Below are positions 51,801 through 61,800 of a stretch of DNA of 64,000 nucleotides, one piece after another. This DNA comes from Cliona cf. orientalis (lineage: Eukaryota; Porifera; Demospongiae; Clionaida; Clionaidae), in contig OZ005706.1 in NCBI GenBank assembly GCA_963930775.1, positions 806,001-870,000 of the forward strand, written 5' to 3'. The translations under genes and the position numbers were made by a program. The notes under the pieces are model-generated. The model searched no databases and was not told where the DNA came from. It saw nothing but the letters and a program-made list of their open reading frames with translations. Each line of letters begins with the position of its first letter. Positions within the stretch are counted from its first letter, which is position 1.

Positions 51801-52669
51801 GATCATCGTCGTATGGAGGAAGCAGTGGTGGCCCTCCTCCTCCTCATGACAGTTATCGTAGTGGTGGTGGCTATGGCTCCAATCCTCCTGGAAGTTCGTA
51901 CAGTGGAGCTCCAGATCCTGACAGTGGCTACGGTGGACCATCTTCTCAGTCGTCGAGTTTGAGCAGCCGTTACCCTCCCCCTGGTGGACCTCCCAGCCGT
52001 CGAGATGACCCCAGTGGACCCTCCTCCTATACTTCCCCGTTAAAATCAGACTATGGTAGTAGTGGTGCTGGTGGTGATCCTTACTATGGAGATAGTAGCA
52101 GCTTTGGTGGACCATATTCAGATCCCGGAGGTGCCGGCAAGCCTCCTAGCTCCGGAGGAGGAAGTAGCAGTGACAGATACAGTAGCTCAGGCCCCCCTCC
52201 TCCTGGAGTTGGTTACGGTGGTGGTGGAAGCAGTAGTAGCTTTGGTGGGGGGCCAAGAGGAGGGGGCTCTAGTTCAAGCAGCGGCTATACAAGTTTATTC
52301 CCTCCTACGTCTAGTGGCCCCTCATCGTCAAGCGGTCGAAGTGGGAGTGGTCCCAGCTCCAGCTACAGTTCTAGCAGTGGTGGATATGGTGGCAGTTCAT
52401 CCGGCCGTGGAGGTTCAAGCTACGCCTCTGGTGGTTCTGGAAGTGGAGGAGGGTATGGATCGTACAGCAGTGGAGGGGGAGGCTCCTCCTCTGGACGTGC
52501 AAGTGGATCGGGGGGATATTCAAGTGGTCCCCCAGGTGGAAGCTATAGCTCTTCACAGCCCCCTCCAAGTCGAGGAGGGGGATATTCCTATGGTCCCCCA
52601 TCGTCACAGGATCGTCAGCCACCACCATCCGGTGGTTCCAGCTACGGCTATGATTCCAAGACGTATTAA
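48881..52669 (+). CDS. RRM protein with RGG, RS, PPPPG and SYG-rich tails (SR/RBMX-like)
   Basis: Four exons (48881-49001, 49144-49250, 49803-50547, 51444-52669; phases 1, 0, 1) give 732 aa. Residues about 12-92 form one RNA-recognition motif, with RNP2 KIIIRN near the start and RNP1 KGFTFCQY at 53-60. It is followed by an RGG-type patch (Gly run, then RDRGRGRDNGRD), a short RS region (RRRSRSPRDRR), then GPPPPG-type repeats and a tail of SYG, GGSS and SSSG. The order RRM then RGG/RS suggests a nuclear splicing or mRNP protein related to SR proteins. The tail composition recalls RBMX and the FET (FUS/EWS) prion-like regions that condense. The start ATG is the one that opens the RRM; an upstream in-frame ATG at 48785 lies before a likely acceptor. 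Long ORFs in the other frames of exons 3 and 4 are by-products of the repeats. Exact orthology is uncertain. Confidence 0.85.
49251..49802 (+). other. RRM gene intron 2
   Basis: The donor is CGA|GTGAGT and the acceptor is TATCCAACAG, phase 0. The intron is 552 bases and AT-rich, with no further exon recognised. Reading through would add a 63-codon tail after the RRM half, ending at 49439, which looks non-coding. Confidence 0.7.
50548..51443 (+). other. RRM gene intron 3
   Basis: An 896-base phase 1 intron lies inside the low-complexity region. The donor is GTG|GTGAGT-like and the acceptor is CGTACATAG. Both flanking exons encode Gly-Pro-rich repeats, so alternative joining would be tolerated. 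No internal exon was recognised. Confidence 0.7.
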
Positions 52670-53091
52670 AGTTAATGTTGACCTGAGTAACTTTGAATTT
52701 TGATAGTATTCTTCCTCCTGACTACCTATATTATGTAGGCTTGGTCTGAGATAGCTACTTCATACACTTTATTGATATTTTCTCTCAAAACACAGTATTT
52801 AACCTTTTGTAAAGTATAGAGTTCATTTATTCCAGATGCTGGTCCCATTTGTTCGTGTTGTGGTAATTTCTCCCCTTTTTTGCTGTCTATTCACTACCAT
52901 GCACTTAGTGTATATTTTCCCACATTATATTATGAGCAACTTATTGGTTGATAATTACACACTGTTAATGAGTTTACATTTGTAATCAAGTATTATGCAT
53001 TAATTGTGTCTATTTCACTTTGCAAAAGTTAATAGCAGCTATTATGTACAGTATTTGCAATAGTCAGTAGCTACAGCAATAGTATATCATG
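52670..53091. other. shared 3' region of two converging genes
   Basis: The stop codons of the RRM gene (+) and the hydrolase gene (-) are 422 bases apart, tail to tail. A minus-strand AATAAA (TTTATT on +) at 52768-52773 would end the hydrolase transcript about 320 bases after its stop. I see no clear plus-strand AATAAA. The two 3' UTRs probably overlap. Confidence 0.6.
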
Positions 53092-55742
53092 TCATTCAGT
53101 TTGTCTCTCCCACACTACACCGTATGATATCCCTGGTGCCGTGAGTGTCGTGACCTTCCCTGCGCTGTCTCGCTGGAAGTGGATCCAAAGTCCAATGTGC
53201 CCTGAATGTAGCACGAAGCATGGTACGGGGAATCCCCTCACAGTGACCTGGAAGGAGTCCTTTTCTCTCCACTCGAGCAAGCCTATGTCCCCTCCCTCTC
53301 GTGTTAGCAGAGCCGGATGTCCAAATAGCATCGCAAATGTGATGTTCACTATGTCCTGTGGTTACATAATATGTGACCAGCTCTGAGAAAAGGGATCATT
53401 TGGAATTCATGTTTGTCGTATGTAGCTCGTAATAGTGTGTAGGGAATAATAATAAGCTGTATCCGCTGTATGTTGGTGTCAATACCCTGATACAAGTATA
53501 TTTACTATACTACATTAATTTTGTAGAAAGCAAGTTGGTCATTGTCATGATAAAATTGGTCGTATTTCATACTCGGTCTACTACTGCGAACGGTCCCTTT
53601 TCTCATAGCAGGTCACATAATATTATTATAGTGTAATGTTTACAGAAGGTTGGGTGTCGTTCTATAGCGCATAGAGAGGCATAATCACTGATATTAATTT
53701 TTAATCCTATATTTATGGACCGTTTTAACAACTCAATAATATTACGGTACATCGAAATATTTTAATCTCTGGACCAATTCGAATCTGAGTGTATCCAAGA
53801 AGGAGCCTTCTTACCGATAATCCTCCAATAGTGGCGGCATATACTCCCACATAGTCCATGTAGTTTTGTGGTACACTGGGAGGGGGCTGGTTCATCCCCA
53901 GCACTGCATCAGCCTGCAATAGTATGCCCTGAGCAATCTCGATAATCTTCTTGTGGGAAGCACATCCATCACAACTTTGCAGGAAAATGAATCCTGTCTT
54001 GATTTCAGTCTAAAATTGATCGGAGTAATAATAATTATGATGCATGGCCTTTTAACAGCGAGTGTCACTTACAGCCATCTGAAACTCAGCTCTATAGCCA
54101 TTGATGGCACCATCCTTTGTGCGTAGAGTGTAGTTACCCAGTGGAATAAGCTCCCAGGGAAAGCTGAAGCCAGTGCGATCGGGATACTTGTAGGCTGGGG
54201 CCAACCATTCACGAATACTCTCACCATCTACAATCTAAGAAGTATAACATGAATAAGATAGATTAAATTTTTGTGTGAGAGATTAATTTTTTGTATATAT
54301 ACCTGTCCTGCCCGAGGATTGAAAGGTTCATCATCGTTGAATATCAATGCCATGAACTTACCTAGGTCGGCAGTGCTAGCATAAGTTTGACCTGCTGGTG
54401 CCTCAAAACCAATCGAGATGAAATCTGCATGCATGGAGAAGATAGTGCGTCTGCTTATATAATTAATGACCCTGCTGAGCACAAGGGCTATGATGTAAGC
54501 TGAATAGTACAATGTAGATGCCCTAAATAGTTTTAGTACCAGCTTGTGATCCGTTTGCATAGTATCCAAGAGCAAGATTCTCAATATCAGCAGAAGTGAA
54601 AGTATTGCCCGATGTAGTCATGCCAAGCTGATCGAAAACCATCTTTTTTACCGAATCTTCCCACCTGGCATTTGTGATCTTTTCCAGAACCCTACCTAGC
54701 AGTGAAAAGCCTAGATTCGAGTAAGCTGGTTGCTGCCCAGGTGGATACATGAGCTCTATGCTAGCCAGATTTTTGTAAACATCCTCGTATGGGAGATCAC
54801 AACCAGTGACGAAAATATTTGCACATGGAGTCTCCCTTGGTAGACCTGACATGTGACTCATAAGCTGACGAACTGTGATGCCTCGATTAGTTTTGAATGG
54901 ATTTATGATGCTAAATTCTGGCAGGTATTCTGTGATGTCTGCATCTAGTGATCTCAGCTGTTTGCTGTCCCTCAGCATTAGTGCCATCAGTGCTGTGAGG
55001 GTTTTAGTGATAGAACCAATTCTAAATCCTGAGTCAGCAGTAGGTGCTCCACGACTAGGATCTGCATGTTTGGAAAACACGATAATAACAATATTATTGT
55101 TATGGTTCAGGCATTAGGTGAAGTTGTCACAAGCAGCTGAAATGAAAACAGAGCTAAAGAAGTAAATACAGTAAACATACTATGTAAAAGTTAAAACAAA
55201 CCCCCAACTTTCCCATCTCAAAACGTTTTATCTCTAAATTTGGATACAAATACAAGACTAGGGTTTGTTGTTGGGGAATATCTCACTTTCATAATATCAT
55301 ATAAACCAACTCCATTCAATAGCACTGGCTCCATGTAAATACATATTAAATACTGTAATACGTTCTGCATGGATGCACAGCCCCTGTGAACACATAACAC
55401 ATTGCTTTAATATAATATTGAGGACTGACCAGACATATTGATGAGGCCATAGCCCTTGGTCCAGATAGTTTTATTCCTATAGACCACGCTCAGCACGGCT
55501 CCTCCACTCGAGTTGTCCTCCTTGAGGGCGTCCTGTATCTTCTCATCCACCTGCTCCAGGTAAGGCTGCAGCTTGTTTATCATGGTGTCCTCGTCCAAGC
55601 TGGGCAGAGGGAGGCTTGTGCAGAGAACGGGGCCGGGTGTCTGCTTTATAGCATACTGAGACCTCGGAGGGTGTAGAAGTCCAGCATTGGCACAGCTGGT
55701 TAGGAGCAAATAAGAGAAGAGGCACAAGACAAGTACTCGCAT
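53092..55742 (-). CDS. secreted beta-lactamase-like serine hydrolase (LACTBL1-like)
   Basis: Six exons (55742-55430, 55061-54540, 54424-54303, 54234-54073, 54009-53815, 53355-53092) give 525 aa in consistent phase (1, 1, 0, 0, 0). This is a class C beta-lactamase/penicillin-binding-protein fold. The nucleophile motif is SITK (Ser121, Lys124) inside RIGSITKTLT, the second motif is Tyr218-Ser-Asn in PAYSNLGFSLLG, and the third-motif region is probably TKDGAINGYRAEF. In animals this family includes LACTBL1 and distant LACTB relatives, with mostly unknown peptide or ester substrates. Antibiotic hydrolysis is not implied. The N-terminus MRVLVLCLFSYLLLTSCANA is a good signal peptide, so the enzyme is probably secreted or lumenal. 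After the catalytic domain comes a C-terminal beta-rich module ending APGISYGVVWER, typical of these animal proteins. The promoter has an NRF1-type site about 100 bases upstream. The substrate is unknown. Confidence 0.85.
53356..53814 (-). other. hydrolase gene intron 5
   Basis: The donor is TCG|GTAAGA and the acceptor is TAACCACAG, phase 0, 459 bases. The downstream exon was accepted because it continues the family's C-terminal beta module in frame and ends with a stop. Confidence 0.65.
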
Positions 55743-56898
55743 CGTGTATCGTCTGCAATATTAAAGAACCTCGTGGTAGATTATGTATCCAAGTGTAATC
55801 TCGTGTGGATATGGGTGGGGCTAGCTGCAGGCGCATACAGTGTGCGCATGCGTACTTGCCACCATCAGATAACAGTACCATATTTTTTACAACTATAATA
55901 TTCTAATGTAGGTATTGTAGGGCAGGAATCTGATTAGTCAGTTAATTGGGGGGTTATTTTTTGTGGTTAAATTTTTTATGGACTTCCCAATGTGTCTATT
56001 ACATCGGGTACAAATGAGATCTCCCCTATTAAAAGATGTGATTTTTAAAAAATTATTTTGTCAGCACTATTACTGGAGGTATTATGGACCGCCTGCTGGT
56101 ATTATGAGTCACTACTTTCAGTGCTATGAATTCAACCATGATAAAGCTTCTTTAACAGATGGGATGTACTTAGCAGCCATCCAGAAGCGAGGTGTAGTTG
56201 TGAATACTAGATAGGAGTGGCTAAATATGCCAAAAGAAATTTTGTTAAAATGATTCATCAAAGTTTGAAAACCCTTCTCTAAATATAAAATAAGCAGAAA
56301 CTTACATGAAAATTCAGTTGGGAATGGAAACAATTTATCAGATAATAATATCTCATAAGGTACAATACGCTGGCCCAATAGTTGGATACTTGCAAATTAA
56401 TTAGTCTTGATGACCCGTAATACAGGCTGACTCATAATAGGAACATCTACCTTATCCCATGGTTGGTATATCAAACATAGTCTTGTTCTATTAGATGTTG
56501 GATAATGAAAAATGGGTAATGGTCGTCAGATCGAATTAGTCCCGCAATTCACACTGTTAATTTAAACACACCAGAACCAATTAACTCTCACTTTAGCAAT
56601 GTTCAACATCATCCTGGCACGAGCAAACTGTCAAAGGGAATGTATGACTGTGTGAAAAGAGGATCGTAGAAAAATTAATGTCATTACCCCTCCTATCCGA
56701 GGGTGTGGCTAGCGAGACTACCCCTCCCCCACCCACAATTTCTGCCAATGTGTAATCATTGCCAGCTCATGCATAGAGGAAGGATTGTGAAGCATAGTGT
56801 TTTATAAAGGATGCTACTGCTGTTTTTTTTGTGTTTAATATGCATTACGAAATGGTATAAAATTGGAAAGCTATATTATAATAATATTATATATCTAG
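55743..56898. other. spacer between the hydrolase and rhomboid genes, with NRF1-type site
   Basis: The 1.16 kb stretch contains no recognised exon. TGCGCATGCG at 55843-55852 lies about 100 bases upstream of the hydrolase start. The rhomboid 3' UTR lies at the right side, with a minus-strand ATTAAA (TTTAAT) near 56834-56839. The ORF at 55963-56214 (+) is a short, low-complexity frame that I do not call a gene. Confidence 0.55.
55843..55854. promoter_or_regulatory. NRF1-type site upstream of the hydrolase gene
   Basis: TGCGCATGCGTA shares the TGCGCATGCG core with the RSF1/RRM and rhomboid promoters. It is 101 bases before the hydrolase start codon. Confidence 0.5.
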
Positions 56899-58538
56899 CT
56901 AGGCTGTGCCTCCAAATCTCCTCAGTCTTGCTGCTCTAATTGAGTCCATGTCAGTGTGAGTTCTTGACTGTTGTGGCTCTCTTGTCTCCCCATGAGTCCT
57001 AGCACTAGATCTGCTTGTTGTGCCACCCCTCGATCGTCTCCGCAGCTCAGCACCTTCATCCTGCTCACTCTCTCCAACTATCACTGTCTCTGCTTCAAAA
57101 ATATCACTAGCAGCTGCTCCTTGACTAGTCCCGACCTCTTGAGGGTTGTATGCTGGATTATAGGGAGGTGGAGGATTGCTAGTGTTGCAATGTTGTTCGT
57201 CTGCTAGACTTTGCTCTACAGCCATTTGTACGTCCTTATCATGGTCAGCAGGGGGAGGAGCTGAAGGGGTGGGTGTGGTTGCTTGGTCATGTGACAAGCT
57301 TCTACGTATTGCTTCTTGTAGTTCTGCTTCCTCGTCAGAGTTTGTGTCATTATTAGGTGCTCCTCGATCACTGTACCCTGAGTGCGTTAGAGAATAAGGA
57401 ATTGCAATAATATTAATAATCTTGAGATACAGCCTATTTGAAGGATATGGATGGGTGGCCACATAAATTGTTATAGATCCACTCACCAGTAGCTCCAGAG
57501 GAATAAGTGTAGGAAGTGTATACACGATCTTGTCTGGGGAAACGCTGTGCTCTGGCCCTGGGCTGTACAGGCTGTACCCTCTCTGCAGGCCGATGACCTA
57601 AACATAATTAGTATTTATTATAGGAGTGGTGATCAAAATTAATAACAAACAGCTGTGATGGCAAAAGATTATTATTATACCTGTTGCAGACGCTTGATAT
57701 GTATAGGAAGCTTCTCTACGATATCCATCACCAGCTACCGTATATACAGGGAAGGAGAATAACAGAGACAATAATCACAGTAATTGGCTCGAAGTATTTT
57801 TCGAATATTACCATTTCCAATAGTAAGCGGTATATCCATGATCATCTTGAGGGGCCCAGAGACAAACGCCAGGCCAACCAAGATCCCAGCAAGATGCCCC
57901 ACGAATGACACATTTGGAAACAAGACCGAGATGAGAATCAGCTCCACCCAACAGGCCAGCTTCATTGGGACGGGGAAAACCCCCATAATCATTGTCAATC
58001 CGCCAGGCTGCAGGTGAGTGGTGACCACCTTGAGTGCAAATATAACTCCAGAAAATCCAACGGCACATGAGTTCATGTAGGACCATTGATCGGTCAGCTC
58101 TGCAAGTAGGTAGTTGATAGCTAGGTAGAGCGCCCCAGTAGCTGCGGAGAAAACTCCGATCATATAGAGGAAGTAACCACTTCCAAAGCGTCTCTCGAGT
58201 GAGATGGCCTTCCACATAAAGGAAGCCATGTTGTAGTAGAGATGAAAATCACTTGCATGGATGAACGGAGAAAAGACAATTCTCTGCCACTCCCGGTGAA
58301 ACCACACCCCTTTCACGCTGATGCAGGCCTTACTGATGGAAGGCCACGATATTCCGCCGATTCCTGGCCTCAGGAAAGCGGCTATATTTACGGCAAGTAC
58401 CCCCAGCGTTACGGGAAAGAATTCATTGCTTCTCGAAAGGAAATTGAAGAGGTTGACCAGTTGAAGCCCCAACAAGAACAGCCCGAAGCCTCCCCCACCT
58501 CCACCTCTCCGTCCATAGCGCCTTCTTGGACCAAACAT
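56899..58538 (-). CDS. RHBDD1: rhomboid-related protease 4 (RHBDD1/RHBDL4 type)
   Basis: Four exons (58538-57812, 57734-57681, 57597-57487, 57377-56899; all junctions phase 1; first intron only 77 bases) give 456 aa. RHBDD1 is an ER intramembrane serine protease that cleaves ubiquitinated membrane clients and hands them to VCP/p97 for degradation. The six-helix rhomboid core matches closely: EWQRIVFSPFIHASDFHLYY, then SCAVGFSGVIFALK with catalytic Ser163, and FVGHLAGILVGL with catalytic His215. The tail has two ubiquitin-interacting motifs, EEAELQEAIRRSL and KDVQMAVEQSL. A PPPPY motif and a C-terminal VCP-binding motif SIRAARLRRFGG (human EEMRRQRLHRF) follow. The tail is about 140 residues longer than in human (315 aa). 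I chose the start at MFGPRRR because human RHBDD1 begins there with a short basic N-terminus; an in-frame ATG at 58604 would add 22 residues. Confidence 0.93.
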
Positions 58539-58803
58539 CCCTTCCAGTAAAGTACAACAGAGTGTACGAAACCAATGATGAAAGTCCAGATCGTGAGTAT
58601 GCAAATTATCGGCTTCCTTGACACGTATGTTTTTGTTTCTAATTAATGCACAATGTCATCTTTGGCGACCCTGTACCGGCTAACTTTGCAATACTCACTG
58701 CGCATGCGCTTTTAAATAGGCCTCAGAAAGGGATAAAAAAAATGACCAGAAAAGTAGTATATAAAAGACGGACTATATGACCTAAATGCTAAGTTATAAA
58801 AGT
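58539..58803. promoter_or_regulatory. compact spacer between BIVM stop and rhomboid start, with NRF1-type site
   Basis: Only 265 bases separate the BIVM stop codon from the rhomboid start codon on the same strand. TGCGCATGCGCT at 58699-58710 lies 161 bases before the rhomboid start. The BIVM 3' UTR and the rhomboid promoter must share this space. I see no minus-strand AATAAA in it. Confidence 0.55.
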
Positions 58804-61800
58804 CTACCTAATAGGACTGGCATCGGTTAAAATTAGTGTCTCTTCGACACTTTCCTCACTGCTTGAATCATCCATGGCTGCTATTGCTAACTCCATTGTG
58901 TCCTTGAGTGTATCATCCAAGTCATAATGCAGTAAGTCAGCACTCATCTGCAGCATGTCCAGTTGCTCCTCAGCAGTATTAGTTCCGTTGGTGGATGTCT
59001 CCTTTGTGAACGTCCCGCTGCGTTTCAGACCAGAAGTAGTGGTGGCAGCCATCAGCTCCATCTCTGCATCAGAAATATCACTAGCACTGGCACTTGATGT
59101 ACTCGATACTCTGGTCTTTATCACGATAACATCAGGTTTCTCTTTGGTAAAAGTGCCACTTCTTCGTAGATTGCTACTACCAAGTGAACTAGAGTCTGCA
59201 GGGATAGCAAGCTCATTGGTACAAGTACCATCATCAGTGTATGGAGGAGCTTGATCCGACTCCGGGGCTGGGCTTTTTGTGAATGTGCCACTTCTTTTCA
59301 ATCTGAGCCCACTTTCAGTGGGGGAATCATCAAAGTCTACTCCTTCAACCGCACTGCCATTCCTTGCTGAATCATCCTGATCGGATGAGTTAGATGTTGT
59401 ACTCAGTGGCCTAGTTCTCTCTACACGAATAGTTGGCACTTCTTTTGTGAATGTACCGCGTCGTTGTATTCCAGTACCTGCAGAATTTTCAACCTCAAGA
59501 TTGGCCGTATTGTTGTTATTATCAGAATCTGTCTGCTTTCCTTTACTATTAGCACTATTTCTTGATCTTTTCTTCACTGATGGAGACTGGCTGCTATCTT
59601 CATCACTGGACGATGATAGTGATCGAGTTTTGTTTGGGGACAGAGACGACCGTTTCTTTCTATATGTTCCGTATTTTCTCACCATAGCTGGACTGGTGGA
59701 ATCAACATTTAGAGGAGGAGGTGAGCTGGCTTGAATCACTGGAACATCAGAACTTGTCAGAAGAGGGTCATCTCTTTCATCCGGCAGCGAAGACTGCTCA
59801 ATTTCTGCAACAAGCGTTGGTGGAGTCTCTTCAGTTAGAGTGGAGTCTAAGGGATCACTGCCATCATCTGCTCCATCCTGCGCTACTTGACCAACATCCA
59901 CACCTTCTATTTCTTCAAGATCTTCAGTTGGAATTCTGATCCCATCACTAGATTTTTCTCCACCCTGAGTGACCCTTGCATTCCTCCATGCTTCCACCAT
60001 CTGCTTCCCAGCATCCACCAGACTAGTCTGTGTCACTTCTTCTTGCATATTAATGATGCGATTTCGTTTGCTTGTCTCCGCAGGATAATCAGAGTCTGAA
60101 CTGTTCAAATCCTCTACCTCACTCTCAGGTACCTGCAGCTCAGCTTCTTCAGGATTCTGCTGACTACTGTCCTGTTCATCTAGAGGCTGGCCAACGTTGA
60201 CGAAGAACTCTGAGGGGCCAGCCTCCAGCTTCTTGAAGGCCATGATGCAGTGAAGGTTGCCTCCTTTTCTCTTTGTGTTTCTCGTCTGCACCCCTCTCTC
60301 CGTGTGCCTGATGTTGAAGATTTCGGGTGACCTTCTCGTCAAATCTGTCACAATGTCATCCCATCTAGTACATATATGTGGTAATGGTCATCAATTATAT
60401 AAACGTCATAATGACCTCAAGTGTACGGTTGTATATTATTATAGACAATTTTTTGTCACATTGTATCACACCCACAATAGTTATCAAACTGTCATTACTG
60501 CTCAAATATTTACAGCATTCCAAGAATTTCCGACATTCATACACTCCAGTCATGCATACTATAATATTGCACCTCTTGCAGTGTATTCCTGGCTGCTTTC
60601 TACTCGGTTCACCGATCAGGATCCATGTATCCACATTCTCAATTTCCAGACCAATACTGTACAGAAACCAAATAAAAAAACACACACACACTATGGTATA
60701 CTATTATACCTAGCTTTCAGTGCAAAACCAGTGCCCTTCATGTGAAGCAAATAATAACATTGACAATGTAGAGGGTGGGGGAAAGATATTTATACATACC
60801 AATGCAATGTCATCAATCAAGGGCCCACCCTCCCTCCCTCCCTGACATTCCTATTTCACCACACACACTTTTATCTTCGACAATCAAACTCTTATTCATG
60901 AGCTGAAGCTGAACAATCATAATAGTGGCCGTCTTGCTTACTTGTATGCATCAGTTGCATTCTTGGGCACCTCCTCGTATCCAATGGGGCAGAAGTAGTG
61001 GTTGTAGCAGTGGTAGATGAAAGCCATCGCTGGATCGTGAAGACCTTCCTTGAGGCTCTCTAGTGCTCTCCCCGGCCTCACCCCGAAGGTCCGCCCCTTA
61101 CCCACTGGCTTGTAGAAGTAGTAGGCTTGCCCCGACACACCGTGGTGATTGCAAAGCCGCTTGAACCACCTGTAGCCAAGCATAAGACGTGCACACAGAT
61201 ATTTTATGGTTTTGCTTTTGTTTTTTTTTGGGGGGGGGGGGGAGAATTCACTGCCAAATGTTAGCTACCCCCTGAATTATGAAATAATGAACCCCGTGCA
61301 TATAATGTTGTTTGTAGAAGCACTGAGAAACGAAGTTACATTAATATTATTCTAGAAGTCTCTTTGTGAACCAGAATGTGCAAAATCAGCTATAACTACA
61401 GTGAGGCAACAGTACAAAGGCTATATATAGTTCCTACTTCCCCCCACCCTTGTTTACTCACTGAATGTTTTCCTCTGTGGAATTTGGTGTGTGTACACAG
61501 ACTATTGTGTAAGAATGCATTGTCTTACAAGGCAATGCGTTTCACTTACCTCATGCAAGTGGCATTTCCTGTGAACGGTCCGAACCGAATCTCACCAAAT
61601 GGCGGCTTGAAGCCCAGCAGAGTTAGCGCCTCCTCCTGAGTGAGAGGGGGGCAGCTGCAAACAGACACACAAACAGCTAACTAACATGTGGCAGAGTGAA
61701 AATGAAGACACATCATTAGTAAGTAGGCACATGTACAATGTAGGTACTGTGAAGAGTGGAGAAAACTGCACCCCAAAACAAATAATATTTTGATAGCTTC

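Noticed and set aside
51381..52115. 244-codon minus ORF opposite the SYG-rich exon
   Set aside because: Repetitive Gly/Ser/Pro codons leave the antisense frame open; it has no domain or splice support.
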